Source: JANOAR01 sp031411235 (GTDB lineage Bacteria; Verrucomicrobiota; Verrucomicrobiia; Verrucomicrobiales; Verrucomicrobiaceae). From it: a stretch of 20,892 nt of DNA. The notes beneath the pieces were generated by a model. The model saw only the letters and a program-made list of their open reading frames with translations, ran no database searches and was not told the DNA's origin. Where the stretch lies: NCBI GenBank assembly GCA_031411235.1, contig JANOAR010000200.1, positions 1 through 20,892 of the forward strand. Direction: 5' to 3'. The position numbers and the translations under genes are program-made. Positions 8,155 to 15,914 of this stretch are shown here, piece after piece (within the stretch, counting starts at the first letter, position 1; each line of letters starts with the position of its first letter).

Positions 8155-9000
8155 CTACTTCCGTGCTTTTTTCGCCGTGGCTTTGCCCTTGGTGATGGTC
8201 TGTTTTTTGCCTGCGCTAGCCTTCTTCACGGGCTTCGTTTTTGGCTTGGCTATCACTTCGCTGAGGATGTTGCTAGCCACTTCGACATCGCCGAGTTCGA
8301 TGCCGAAGAGCGCGGAGAGATCGGCGTCGCCGAGGTCGCCGGCGACACTTGCGCTGCCCGTCAATGCTTGGACGGCGTCGGTGCTGGACACGCCGATCCA
8401 TTCTTTGGCATCAACACCGCGCAGGGTGAAGAGCAGCTCGGGGCGCTCGTCGAGCCTCACGCTCACGGCGTAGAGTGTAGCGGCTGCGTGCTTGCAGCAT
8501 CCCGCGTAGTCAGGGCAGGAGCAGTTGATTTTGATCTGCTTGGCCTTGGGGAAAAGGCCCGTTTCGAGGTCGGTGACGCGCCGCATGACGCCATCGCTGA
8601 GCTTGCCACTGAGCAACTCCACGAGTGTGCCGATCTGCCCGGCGCAGTCACTGCGAAGCTGCTCCCAGGCTGTTTTTTCGAGCGCAGTGATGCTGATGCT
8701 CACGTCGTACAGGCTACTGCCGTGGACGGTGCTGCTGACTTTGCCGGACTCGATTTTGAGGTCGAGCACTTTGCCCCCACGCAGGTAGGTGCGCCCGCGT
8801 GGCATCCGGCTTTCAAGGTCGGAGTAGGCCATCAAGTTCTTGTTCCAGGCCTGTCCCCAGAAGGTCGTGCTGATGTCGCGCTTGGCTGTGGGCAGGATGG
8901 CGGTGAGCGGCTCGCCTGCCTTGCGTCGCTTGGTGAGTTGCTTTTCGGCGGCTGCCTTTAGCGCATTCTTATCTTCGTAGTCGTAGTAGCCCCAGCCCAT
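8155..9000 (-). CDS. SWIM zinc-finger protein with lysine-rich tail
   Basis: A 281-residue protein with the SWIM signature CxCx(n)CxH at Cys160, Cys162, Cys169 and His171 (segment NCSCPDYAGCCKHAAA), a zinc-binding fold linked to nucleic-acid or protein binding. The N-terminal part (GWGYYDYED, then AKRDISTTFWGQAWNKNL near 39-56) is typical of the bacterial SWIM family usually encoded beside a SNF2-type helicase; no helicase is seen here. The last ~30 residues are almost entirely Lys/Ala/Thr/Pro (251-281), resembling histone-H1-like tails and suggesting DNA or RNA binding. It starts 27 bases after the stop of the DUF1549/DUF1553 gene on the same strand, so the two may share a transcript. Confidence 0.85.
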   Translation of the reverse strand: MGWGYYDYEDKNALKAAAEKQLTKRRKAGEPLTAILPTAKRDISTTFWGQAWNKNLMAYSDLESRMPRGRTYLRGGKVLDLKIESGKVSSTVHGSSLYDVSISITALEKTAWEQLRSDCAGQIGTLVELLSGKLSDGVMRRVTDLETGLFPKAKQIKINCSCPDYAGCCKHAAATLYAVSVRLDERPELLFTLRGVDAKEWIGVSSTDAVQALTGSASVAGDLGDADLSALFGIELGDVEVASNILSEVIAKPKTKPVKKASAGKKQTITKGKATAKKARK

Positions 9001-9027
9001 AGTGGTGGAGATTGTGCTTTGCGCTGG

Positions 9028-11298
9028 TTACTGCACAAACAAAAACTGTCGGGTGTTGAGCACGGCCCACAGGGCTTCGTCGCGGCCTTGCTGGCCTTTG
9101 TTTTCCATGATGGGTGCAAGCACGGCTTGCTCTTCAGCGCTGGCGCGGCGGCTGAGTAGGCTGAGGTAGATGGTGTCGATGGCGTCGGCGTCTGTTTTGG
9201 CGCTGTTGAGTTGGCGACTGATGATGGTGTAGGGGTTGGCGAGCCACTTGAAATACTTGCCGTTGAGCATCATGAGCGATTGGCCCACGGTGGCTTCGTC
9301 ATTGGAGTTTTCGATGAGTTCACGGTCGCTCTGGCCGAACTCGCGGAGGAAGTGGCCGTTGGGCGCGGGGCTTTTGAGGTCGCTGGCGCGGAGGATGGTG
9401 GAATCGCGGGACTGCTCCCAGAGCTTGAGCAGGGCGGTCTCGCCTTTGCTGTCCACTTCGAGCTTCTCAGCGTCTGCTTTGGCACGGCTTTTCACCAAGG
9501 CATCATATTTGCTGCGCTGCTGCCGAGCGAGGACGGCGAGGGCTTCGTCGATTTCGAGGTCTTTGCCGTTCTTGGCTTTGAGCACGGCTTGGATTTCCTG
9601 GGCGAAGTCGGGATCGGTGACTTGCTCTTTGAGTTTCCCTTCACGGGCGAGTTCGGCGAACTTTTTGAAGCCCGTGGTATAGACGACTTTTTCGATTTCT
9701 TCGTCGAGGGTCTTGCGCTGCCTGGAGACGGTTTGCTTAGCCTTGCGGATGGCATCTTCATCGTGGCTTTTATTGGCCTCGGTGAGCTGCTCTTGGGCTT
9801 TGCGCACGTCGTTGGCAAGCTTGGCCTGGATGGCCACGACTTCTTTTGTCGCGGCACCTAGCTCCTGTGGGGTGAGGGCATTGAGCGCACGGTCGAGCCA
9901 TTCGATGCGGCGCAGGGCGACTTCGGTGTCAATGATATGCGAGCGGTTTGGCACGTCGGCACCGGGCTTGTAGAGGGCGACCATGCTGTCCCAGACTTGC
10001 TCAGCCGTCATGCGGCGGACGAGGGGGCCGGGAAAATGGAATTGCTCGCCGAGTTCGAGATCCTTGGCGTAGGCGGCAGCTTGGTAAGTCTTGCTGTTGA
10101 GCAGGATGCGCAGGTAGGCCTTCATGTCGTAGTTGAGGTCTTTCATCGTGGTCTCCAGGTAGGTCATCAGCGCGGGGTTGCTGGGTACGGTGGAGTCAGT
10201 GATCTCGTCCACGGGGTCGATGACGCCGACGCCGAAGAGCTTCCGCCACAAGCGATTGGCGATGACGGTGGTGAAGCGGGGGTTGTCCTTGCTGGTCAGC
10301 CACGAGGCATAGGCGATCTCGGGCATTTCGCCGTCTTTGGTGATTTTGCCTTCTTTGGAAAAGGCGGCGGGGATGGTGGGCTCGATGACGGCCTTGGGCT
10401 TGGCATCGTCATACTTGTAGTCGTGTGGTAGGGCGAGGGGCACCTTCTTTTCCACCACGGTGTTGTAGCGCAGGGGGCGGAGGATTTCGTTCATGGCACG
10501 GCTGACTTCTTTACGGGAGAGGTCGCCGAGGATGGCTTTGTCGATCATGGGGGCACCTTTGCCTTTGCCCTTTTTTGCGGCGGTGGGCTGGCGACCATAG
10601 AAGGCATTGGCGAGCAGGGGATTGCTCAGGCCGTTGCTGCCGACCATGCCGTTGGTGTGGGCGGCCATTTGGTAGTAGTCCATCTGCGTCCATTTATCGA
10701 AGGGATGGTTGTGGCACTGGGCACAGACCATGGAGGTGCCGAGGAAGACTTGCGTGGTGACGGCCATGTTATCGAGCGGCATGTTGTAGTCGCGGATGTA
10801 GAAGCCCATCGCGCCGTTTTCATAGCTCTTGCCGCTGGCGGTGAGTAGCTCGCGCACCATCACATCGTAGGGTTTGTTGTCGCGCAGGGAGTCCTTCATC
10901 CAGCGCTCCCAGGCGTAGCCAGCAGGGGCGCTCTGGCCGCTTGCGTACGGGTTGGTCTTCATGCGCAGCACGTCGGCCCAGAAGTTGTAGGAACCCGCCA
11001 CATAACCATCGGAAGCGAGGAGGGTGTCAATGAGGGCGGCGCGTTTGTTGGACTCCTGGGAGTTGAGGAACTCCAGGGTTTCCTTTTTCGTCGGCACACG
11101 GCCCACGACATCGAGGTACACACGCCGGATAAAGACTTCGTCGCTGGCGAGGGGATTGGGCTGCTGCTTATTTTTTGCTAGATCGGCAGCGACGAGCTTG
11201 TCGATCTCGGCGGCCTGTGACTTGGCATCAGCGGCAGGGGAGTGGGTGCCTAGGCAGATGATGGCGGCGAGAACAAGGAACGGGGACAGTATCTTCAT
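9028..11298 (-). CDS. Secreted DUF1549/DUF1553 protein with CxxCH motif
   Basis: A 756-residue protein with a signal peptide (MKILSPFLVLAAIICLG, likely cleaved near residues 22-25). DUF1549 spans ~30-215 and holds MVCAQCHNHPFDKW with a c-type heme-like CxxCH (Cys192, Cys195, His196). DUF1553 follows in two blocks: ~326-475 (NPRFTTVIANRLWRKLFG) and ~635-752 (LMMLNGKYFKWLANP). Between them (~480-615) lies a charged, coiled-coil-like insertion rich in Lys, Glu and Ala. This architecture is greatly expanded in Planctomycetota and Verrucomicrobiota and is usually encoded next to a DUF1501 protein; its role is unproven, with extracytoplasmic electron transfer or polysaccharide breakdown proposed. 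No DUF1501 gene is beside it here. The start is set by the signal peptide. Confidence 0.9.
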   Translation of the reverse strand: MKILSPFLVLAAIICLGTHSPAADAKSQAAEIDKLVAADLAKNKQQPNPLASDEVFIRRVYLDVVGRVPTKKETLEFLNSQESNKRAALIDTLLASDGYVAGSYNFWADVLRMKTNPYASGQSAPAGYAWERWMKDSLRDNKPYDVMVRELLTASGKSYENGAMGFYIRDYNMPLDNMAVTTQVFLGTSMVCAQCHNHPFDKWTQMDYYQMAAHTNGMVGSNGLSNPLLANAFYGRQPTAAKKGKGKGAPMIDKAILGDLSRKEVSRAMNEILRPLRYNTVVEKKVPLALPHDYKYDDAKPKAVIEPTIPAAFSKEGKITKDGEMPEIAYASWLTSKDNPRFTTVIANRLWRKLFGVGVIDPVDEITDSTVPSNPALMTYLETTMKDLNYDMKAYLRILLNSKTYQAAAYAKDLELGEQFHFPGPLVRRMTAEQVWDSMVALYKPGADVPNRSHIIDTEVALRRIEWLDRALNALTPQELGAATKEVVAIQAKLANDVRKAQEQLTEANKSHDEDAIRKAKQTVSRQRKTLDEEIEKVVYTTGFKKFAELAREGKLKEQVTDPDFAQEIQAVLKAKNGKDLEIDEALAVLARQQRSKYDALVKSRAKADAEKLEVDSKGETALLKLWEQSRDSTILRASDLKSPAPNGHFLREFGQSDRELIENSNDEATVGQSLMMLNGKYFKWLANPYTIISRQLNSAKTDADAIDTIYLSLLSRRASAEEQAVLAPIMENKGQQGRDEALWAVLNTRQFLFVQ

Positions 11299-11486
11299 GG
11301 CGGGGGCAGGTTTTGGGCGGCTGGGTGAACGCGCTAAAGCTAGAAACCTTTCAGCCTAGCCGTGTTCATGCCATGTTCTGGCGGCAAAGTTTTTGAAATT
11401 CGGGCGCAACGGATAGCTGTGACCACCGTTCCACTTCGACTTAATACAACACTGATCTACCGAGTCCACGCGCCTCGGTTCCTCTT

Positions 11487-11927
11487 ATGGACGACTTCAC
11501 ACCCAATGACCCCCTTTGGAAACTGCTTGGCAAGGCCAAGCCAGTAGAGCCGCGTGGCAACTTCGCACAAAACGTCCTGCGCGTTGCACGCCAGACCCCG
11601 CAAGAACACGGCCTGTGGGCACGCGTCTGTGGCTGGTGGTCAGCCGCCGAAGGCGCTGTGTGGCGGCAGCCCGCGCTGCTCGGTGCCACGGCGGCAGTCG
11701 CCCTCGCCCTCGCCTTGGGCTTTGGTGCCTGGGCCTGGGTGCCTCAGTCAGCCCCTGCCGTCGTCGCCGCTTCCGCGACGAGCATCGAATTCAATGCCAA
11801 GGAGATGGAATTCATCGCCGAGGAAATGACGGCTCCGCTGGCCAGCCTCGATCACATGGATGAACTCCTCGCTAGCCAGGACACCTCGGCACTGAGCGAT
11901 AGCGATATTGCCTTCTTGCTCTACTGA
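11487..11927 (+). CDS. Small single-pass membrane protein, possibly anti-sigma-factor-like
   Basis: A 146-residue protein. The N-terminus (DPLWKLLGKAKPVEPRGNFAQNVLR, residues 8-32, described here in part) resembles short Verrucomicrobia proteins often encoded after ECF sigma genes. One membrane helix lies at ~62-85, giving a cytoplasmic N-terminal ~60 residues and an acidic outer tail ending SDSDIAFLLY. That topology fits an anti-sigma factor or small regulatory partner, but no zinc-binding HxxxCxxC motif is present and no sigma gene lies directly upstream; the sigma gene at 17484 is 5.5 kb away. It is followed by a strong terminator. The function is inference. Confidence 0.7.
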   Translation: MDDFTPNDPLWKLLGKAKPVEPRGNFAQNVLRVARQTPQEHGLWARVCGWWSAAEGAVWRQPALLGATAAVALALALGFGAWAWVPQSAPAVVAASATSIEFNAKEMEFIAEEMTAPLASLDHMDELLASQDTSALSDSDIAFLLY

Positions 11928-11967
11928 GCCGAAGGGCAAAGTCGGCGAGGCATACACCTGTAAAGGA

Positions 11968-11993
11968 ACGGGCTGGAGTTGCCTCCAGCCCGT
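11968..11993 (+). terminator. Intrinsic terminator after the small membrane protein gene
   Basis: A perfect 11-bp stem (ACGGGCTGGAG / CTCCAGCCCGT) with a 4-base TTGC loop, followed by a T-rich stretch (CTTTGTCTTGGTTGGTTTT). It starts 40 bases after the stop codon at 11927. Confidence 0.85.
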
Positions 11994-12019
11994 CTTTGTC
12001 TTGGTTGGTTTTGGTTGAT

Positions 12020-12120
12020 GCTTTTCCCCGCCTCCCGAGCGGGAAAATGCTACTGCTTGCGCAGTCGGGCATTAGTGCAAGGCCGCGCGACCTTGTTCAT
12101 ATTTTCTTCAGAAGCTGAAG
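12020..12120. other. Hairpin-rich spacer before msrA
   Basis: The 295 bases between 11927 and msrA contain no convincing gene. After the terminator come four small hairpins: 12020-12050 (GC-rich, arms GCTTTTCCCCGC / GCGGGAAAATGC with a bulge), 12052-12065 (ACTGC, TTGC, GCAGT), 12078-12095 (CAAGG / CCTTG) and 12106-12120 (CTTCAG, AAG, CTGAAG). They may be part of an untranslated leader or a small RNA, or chance. Confidence 0.3.
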
Positions 12121-12222
12121 CTCAGTCGCTTGACGCACGTATGATGAGGCAACAAAGCATCGGGCACACGCCGCTGACGATTCTTTTGAAATAAACTGTG
12201 CCCACTCTACTCTCACGCCACG

Positions 12223-12855
12223 ATGAAACGTAACTTCCTCGCCACCACTGTCCTCACCATGTCATCCCTGCTCACACCTGCCCAAGCTGCCCACGCTGCC
12301 GATGCGCCCAAGCCTGCCAAAACAGCCATCGCCACCGTCGGAGGAGGCTGTTTCTGGTGCGTCGAGGGTGCCTACAAAATCGTGCCTGGCGTGGTGAAAG
12401 TCGTCAGTGGCTACGCTGGCGGCACCACGGAGAACCCCAAGTATAAGGAAGTATGCACCGGCGAGACGGGCCACGCAGAAGTCGTGCAGGTCGAGTATGA
12501 CACCGCTGTGCTGACCTATAAAGACGTCATCGACCTCTTCCTCGATCTCCACGACCCCACCACGCTGAATCGGCAAGGCCATGATGCAGGTACCCAGTAC
12601 CGCAGCATTGTGCTCTACAACAATGACGAGGAGAAAAAACAGGCCGAACAAGCCATCGCCGACGCCAAGGGCAAATACCCCGATCCCATCGTCACCCAAG
12701 TCGTGCCGTTAAAAAAATTCTACCGCGCCGAGGAGGATCACCAGGACTACTTTGCGCTGAACCCCAACGCAGGCTACTGCCAAGCCGTGGTGGGGCCGAA
12801 AATACGTAAGTTCAAAGAAAAACTAGAGGCGCGGAACAAGGCAAAAAAGCCATAG
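12223..12855 (+). CDS. msrA: Peptide methionine-S-sulfoxide reductase MsrA, exported form
   Basis: Reduces the S-epimer of methionine sulfoxide in proteins. The 210-residue sequence has a signal peptide (MKRNFLATTV, hydrophobic stretch, AQAAHAADA, cleavage ~23-26), so repair takes place outside the cytoplasm. The active-site GGGCFWC is at 40-46 with catalytic Cys43 and, unusually compared with the common GCFWG/GCFWC variants, a second Cys46 close by; a probable resolving Cys186 sits in NPNAGYCQAVV. GYAGG (63-67), ETGHAEVVQVEYD and HDPTTLNRQGHDAGTQYRS are family signatures. No msrB or electron donor gene is adjacent. The next gene starts 61 bases downstream on the same strand. Confidence 0.95.
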   Translation: MKRNFLATTVLTMSSLLTPAQAAHAADAPKPAKTAIATVGGGCFWCVEGAYKIVPGVVKVVSGYAGGTTENPKYKEVCTGETGHAEVVQVEYDTAVLTYKDVIDLFLDLHDPTTLNRQGHDAGTQYRSIVLYNNDEEKKQAEQAIADAKGKYPDPIVTQVVPLKKFYRAEEDHQDYFALNPNAGYCQAVVGPKIRKFKEKLEARNKAKKP

Positions 12856-12916
12856 CCCAATCAATAATATCTGTTCATCGGTGCATGTGTCTGCCAAACT
12901 CGGCACATAAATCCAG

Positions 12917-13546
12917 ATGAAAGAATTTGCCTACATCCACGACGAAGGGAACGTGCCCGCCGCCCTCCAAGCGGTGCCGTTCCTGAACAGCTTTAGCGAC
13001 GAACAGCTCGAAGACGTTCTTAATTCCAGCAGCCTTTTGGAGTGCGAGATCGGCGACTCCATCATTGAAGAAGGCACCATCGACTCGCGCTTCTACGTGC
13101 TGCTGAGCGGCCAGTTAGAAGTCCGTATCGGCGGCAAGGTCGTAGCCGCCATCACCCGCTCGGGCGAAGTCTTTGGTGAACTTGCACTGGTGAACCATGA
13201 CAAGCGCCTCGCCTCCGTCGTCGCCTCGTCGCGCTCGGTCTGCCTCGCGGTGGATCAAAAATTCCTCCAGGACATCCACCCGCGCGAGGAAGACCCCGCC
13301 TTCCACGCCGCCCTCTTTGAATTCGTCGCCCGCCTCATCGCGAAGAAGCTCGATAGCACTTCGCGTCGGCTTGCCACCGTCGAAAAAGAGTTGCGTGATC
13401 TGAAACAAAACGCCGCACGGACGCCCCTGCTCAAGCCTGTGGTGAAGCACAAATCACCGCCTACCAAACCCGTGGCAAAAACAGGCTCCAGCACTTCAAA
13501 AACGCTCAAACCCGTTGCGCGTCGTCCCGTGAATAGAGCTAGGTAG
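12917..13546 (+). CDS. Cyclic-nucleotide-binding-domain protein without DNA-binding domain
   Basis: A 209-residue protein. Residues ~14-140 form a cNMP-binding (CAP effector) beta-roll: FLNSFSDEQLEDVL, GDSIIEEGTIDSRFYVLLSGQLEV, then the phosphate-binding cassette GEVFGELAL (83-91) with Arg97 and Ala99. Arg97 is in the place of the phosphate-binding arginine; the usual Ser/Thr/Ala next to it is Leu98, so ligand binding is uncertain. No helix-turn-helix follows. A helix at ~130-165 (LIAKKLDSTSRRLATVEKELRDL) looks coiled-coil, and the last ~45 residues are Lys/Arg/Pro-rich and probably disordered. It may act as a regulatory or scaffold subunit rather than a transcription factor. It lies between msrA and a CHASE2 protein, same strand. 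Confidence 0.85.
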   Translation: MKEFAYIHDEGNVPAALQAVPFLNSFSDEQLEDVLNSSSLLECEIGDSIIEEGTIDSRFYVLLSGQLEVRIGGKVVAAITRSGEVFGELALVNHDKRLASVVASSRSVCLAVDQKFLQDIHPREEDPAFHAALFEFVARLIAKKLDSTSRRLATVEKELRDLKQNAARTPLLKPVVKHKSPPTKPVAKTGSSTSKTLKPVARRPVNRAR

Positions 13547-13658
13547 CTGGCGAAAGGTGCGAACCACTTAGCCCGTGGGCTCTGGGCAGCCGTATTCGCT
13601 ACGCGAAAAATTTTGTGCTGCACGCCGTCATCGCCTACGCGTGACTGACACCGCACGC

Positions 13659-14819
13659 ATGTACCGCCCTCTTGCCCTCCTCGCTCTCATTTTCTGCCTT
13701 GCCCACTGGTTGCATGGCAAGCAGCAGCATGGGCAATTCCGCCAAGTGGACGAGCACTTCCTCGACTTTCTGCTGGCCAATGCTCGCGACCGCTTTGTGC
13801 CAGATCCCGCCAAGCTCGATAACGTGGTTTTTGCCCACATCCACGAGTCCGACAAAGCTGAGTATGCCGCCTGGCCACCGCTGCCCATCGACTATCAAAT
13901 GATGCTGCAAGCGCTCAGTGCCCATGCGCCCTCAGTGCTGGTTATCGCGGCCCCGCTGAGCTGGAGCGAACCTGCGCCACCCTTCATCTCTGAACTCGCG
14001 CAGAACCTGCTGCCGCTACCACGCGTCATCGTCGGCATCGACATCACCACGGCCAAGGATACCGTCGCCGAAGGCCCAGCTTTGCAGCGATTGCCCGCAC
14101 TGCAAAACGTCCATGATGCCCAACAACTCCTACCACTAGCCTCCGAGGTGCGCACCGCGCCTGCGCCCGAGATCGCTGCCCAAGTCGAACTCGGCTGCCA
14201 CAATAGTACCGAACCGGAGCCAGTCGCGTTGGCCTACCGACTCGCCCAGCGCAGCGTCCCCTCGCTCGCCCTCCAGGCACTCACCGCTGCCACCCGCACC
14301 CCCTTCAGCCAGCAACGCCTCAGCACAGGCCCCGGCGCAGGTTTGCACCTTGGTGAGGGTGTCTTTGTGCCGCTCGGCCCACGCGCTACACTGCCCCTTG
14401 CTGCCAAGGAGTCGCCACGAGTCCCGAGCCTTAATGCCCTGGATTTGCTCACCCCCACCATCGCGGATGACACTGGCAGCGAGCTGGCCAAAACTCTCGG
14501 CACGGGCAAGCTCATCGTCCTCGGTCTCGATAGCGCCGCGCCCCAGGCCCAAGCTATTGCAGAAGCCCTCGCCCTGCCGCGTCTCCGCGAATGGCCAGCA
14601 TGGCAGCAAGCCATCGCCTGGGCCATCGCTACCCTACTCGGCCTGCACCTCCTGTATCGCCCCAAGGCCAAGGTTTTATCGCGAATGCTACTGCTCCTGT
14701 TTCTCGCTCTCACCACCAGCTACCTCGCTTTCCAGAGCAACCTCACCTGGTGCCCACCTGCGATCCCAGCACTGATCATCGCGGTGAGCGGCCTTTTTGC
14801 GCGAATAACGAACCCCTGA
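13659..14819 (+). CDS. CHASE2-domain membrane protein lacking an output domain
   Basis: A 386-residue protein with the topology of a CHASE2 sensor: an N-terminal hydrophobic helix (~4-19), an extracytoplasmic domain (~25-312; DEHFLDFLLANARDRF, then VVFAHIHESD, the AAWPPLPIDYQMMLQAL segment, APSVLVIAAPL), and three C-terminal helices (~316-333, 340-358, 365-382). In known CHASE2 proteins these helices lead to a GGDEF, kinase or cyclase domain; here the protein ends four residues after the last helix and the next gene is queG, so no output domain exists and none is seen in another frame. The ATG at 13659 gives the proper membrane helix; the frame can extend to a GTG at 13575. The CHASE2 assignment is by pattern. 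Confidence 0.72.
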   Translation: MYRPLALLALIFCLAHWLHGKQQHGQFRQVDEHFLDFLLANARDRFVPDPAKLDNVVFAHIHESDKAEYAAWPPLPIDYQMMLQALSAHAPSVLVIAAPLSWSEPAPPFISELAQNLLPLPRVIVGIDITTAKDTVAEGPALQRLPALQNVHDAQQLLPLASEVRTAPAPEIAAQVELGCHNSTEPEPVALAYRLAQRSVPSLALQALTAATRTPFSQQRLSTGPGAGLHLGEGVFVPLGPRATLPLAAKESPRVPSLNALDLLTPTIADDTGSELAKTLGTGKLIVLGLDSAAPQAQAIAEALALPRLREWPAWQQAIAWAIATLLGLHLLYRPKAKVLSRMLLLLFLALTTSYLAFQSNLTWCPPAIPALIIAVSGLFARITNP

Positions 14820-14862
14820 GTCGGGAAGCGCCACACTCCTGCATTCGTTACTTGAGAATCCC

Positions 14863-15894
14863 ATGCTCTCGCTCAAACTCACGCTCCTCGCCGCCGCCCA
14901 GCGCTTGGGTTTCGCCGAGTGCCGCATCGCCCCTGCGCTGCCAGCGGCGCACCGTGATGTCTTCGAGGCATGGGTCGCCGCTGGCACCTATGGCGACATG
15001 GCATGGATGGCGCGGAACCTGGAGCGCCGGGGCGATCCACGCGAGGTTGTGCCTGGGGCGCAGGCCGTCATCATGCTCGCCATGAACTACTACCAGGGTG
15101 ACAACGAAGCCGCGAGCCAAGCTGGCTACCGCATCGCCCGCTACGCCTGGAACGACGATTACCACGACATGATGCAGGCTAGGCTGCGTGAGTTGAACAC
15201 GCTGCTGGAGGCCCACGGCGGCACTCAGCGCTACTACGTGGATACAGGCCCCGTGCTGGAGCGAGACTTCGCCAGCGAGAGCGGCCTCGGCTGGAATGGC
15301 AAGAGCACCATGCAGATTCATCGCGCCCTGGGCACTTGGTTCTTCCTCGCCAGCATCATCACGACGCTGCCGTTGCCTGCCGACACCCCGGCCAAGAATC
15401 TCTGCGGCAAATGCACCCGCTGCATGGTCGCCTGCCCGACGAACGCCATCACCGCACCACAGCGCATGGATGCTCGCCGCTGCATCAGCTACCTCACTAT
15501 CGAAAGCAAAGGCAGCATCCCCGTGGAGCTACGCCGCGCCATCGGCAACCGCATCTACGGCTGCGATGACTGCCTTACCGCCTGCCCTTGGAACCGCTTT
15601 GCCCAAGTCTCACACGAGGCGACGTTTCAAGCTCGCGAGTCGATATTTCAGCATCGTCTGCGCGACTTCCTGGCGCTCGATGACGATGCCTTTCGCCTGC
15701 TCTTTAAAGCCAGCCCCATCAAACGCATCAAGCGCCCCGCCTTCCTGCGCAACGTCTGCGTGGCACTGGGAAATACTGGCACGCTGGAGGACATCCCTGC
15801 GCTGGAGATCGCAGCGAACGATGCGCATCCACTGATCCAAGAACATGCGCTGTGGGCGATGGCGGAGATACGCCTGAAAAGCAGGCCCACATAA
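14863..15894 (+). CDS. queG: Epoxyqueuosine reductase QueG
   Basis: Cobalamin-dependent enzyme that reduces epoxyqueuosine to queuosine in the anticodon wobble base of tRNA (last step of queuosine synthesis). The 343-residue sequence shows the family start (AAAQRLGFAECRIAPA), GTYGDMAWMARNLERR (41-56), the VDTGPVLERDFA active-site segment (126-137) holding the catalytic Asp, and WNGKST (144-149). Two [4Fe-4S] clusters are ligated by CGKCTRCMVACP (Cys181/184/187/191) and CDDCLTACPW (Cys234/237/241) plus Cys207. The C-terminus (~277-340) carries HEAT-like helices for tRNA binding, as in longer QueG proteins. No other queuosine gene is nearby. It starts 43 bases after the CHASE2 gene. Confidence 0.95.
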   Translation: MLSLKLTLLAAAQRLGFAECRIAPALPAAHRDVFEAWVAAGTYGDMAWMARNLERRGDPREVVPGAQAVIMLAMNYYQGDNEAASQAGYRIARYAWNDDYHDMMQARLRELNTLLEAHGGTQRYYVDTGPVLERDFASESGLGWNGKSTMQIHRALGTWFFLASIITTLPLPADTPAKNLCGKCTRCMVACPTNAITAPQRMDARRCISYLTIESKGSIPVELRRAIGNRIYGCDDCLTACPWNRFAQVSHEATFQARESIFQHRLRDFLALDDDAFRLLFKASPIKRIKRPAFLRNVCVALGNTGTLEDIPALEIAANDAHPLIQEHALWAMAEIRLKSRPT

Positions 15895-15914
15895 TTTCAT
15901 CCTTTCTACCTCCC

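Noticed and set aside
8134..8961. 275-codon plus-strand frame opposite the SWIM gene
   Set aside because: Antisense shadow of a gene with a clear SWIM motif.
11362..11547. 61-codon plus-strand frame before the small membrane protein
   Set aside because: Overlaps the supported gene start, no start signal, and no recognisable features.
12130..12200. TTGACG at 12130-12135 as a -35 box for msrA
   Set aside because: No acceptable -10 box at 15-19 bases downstream.
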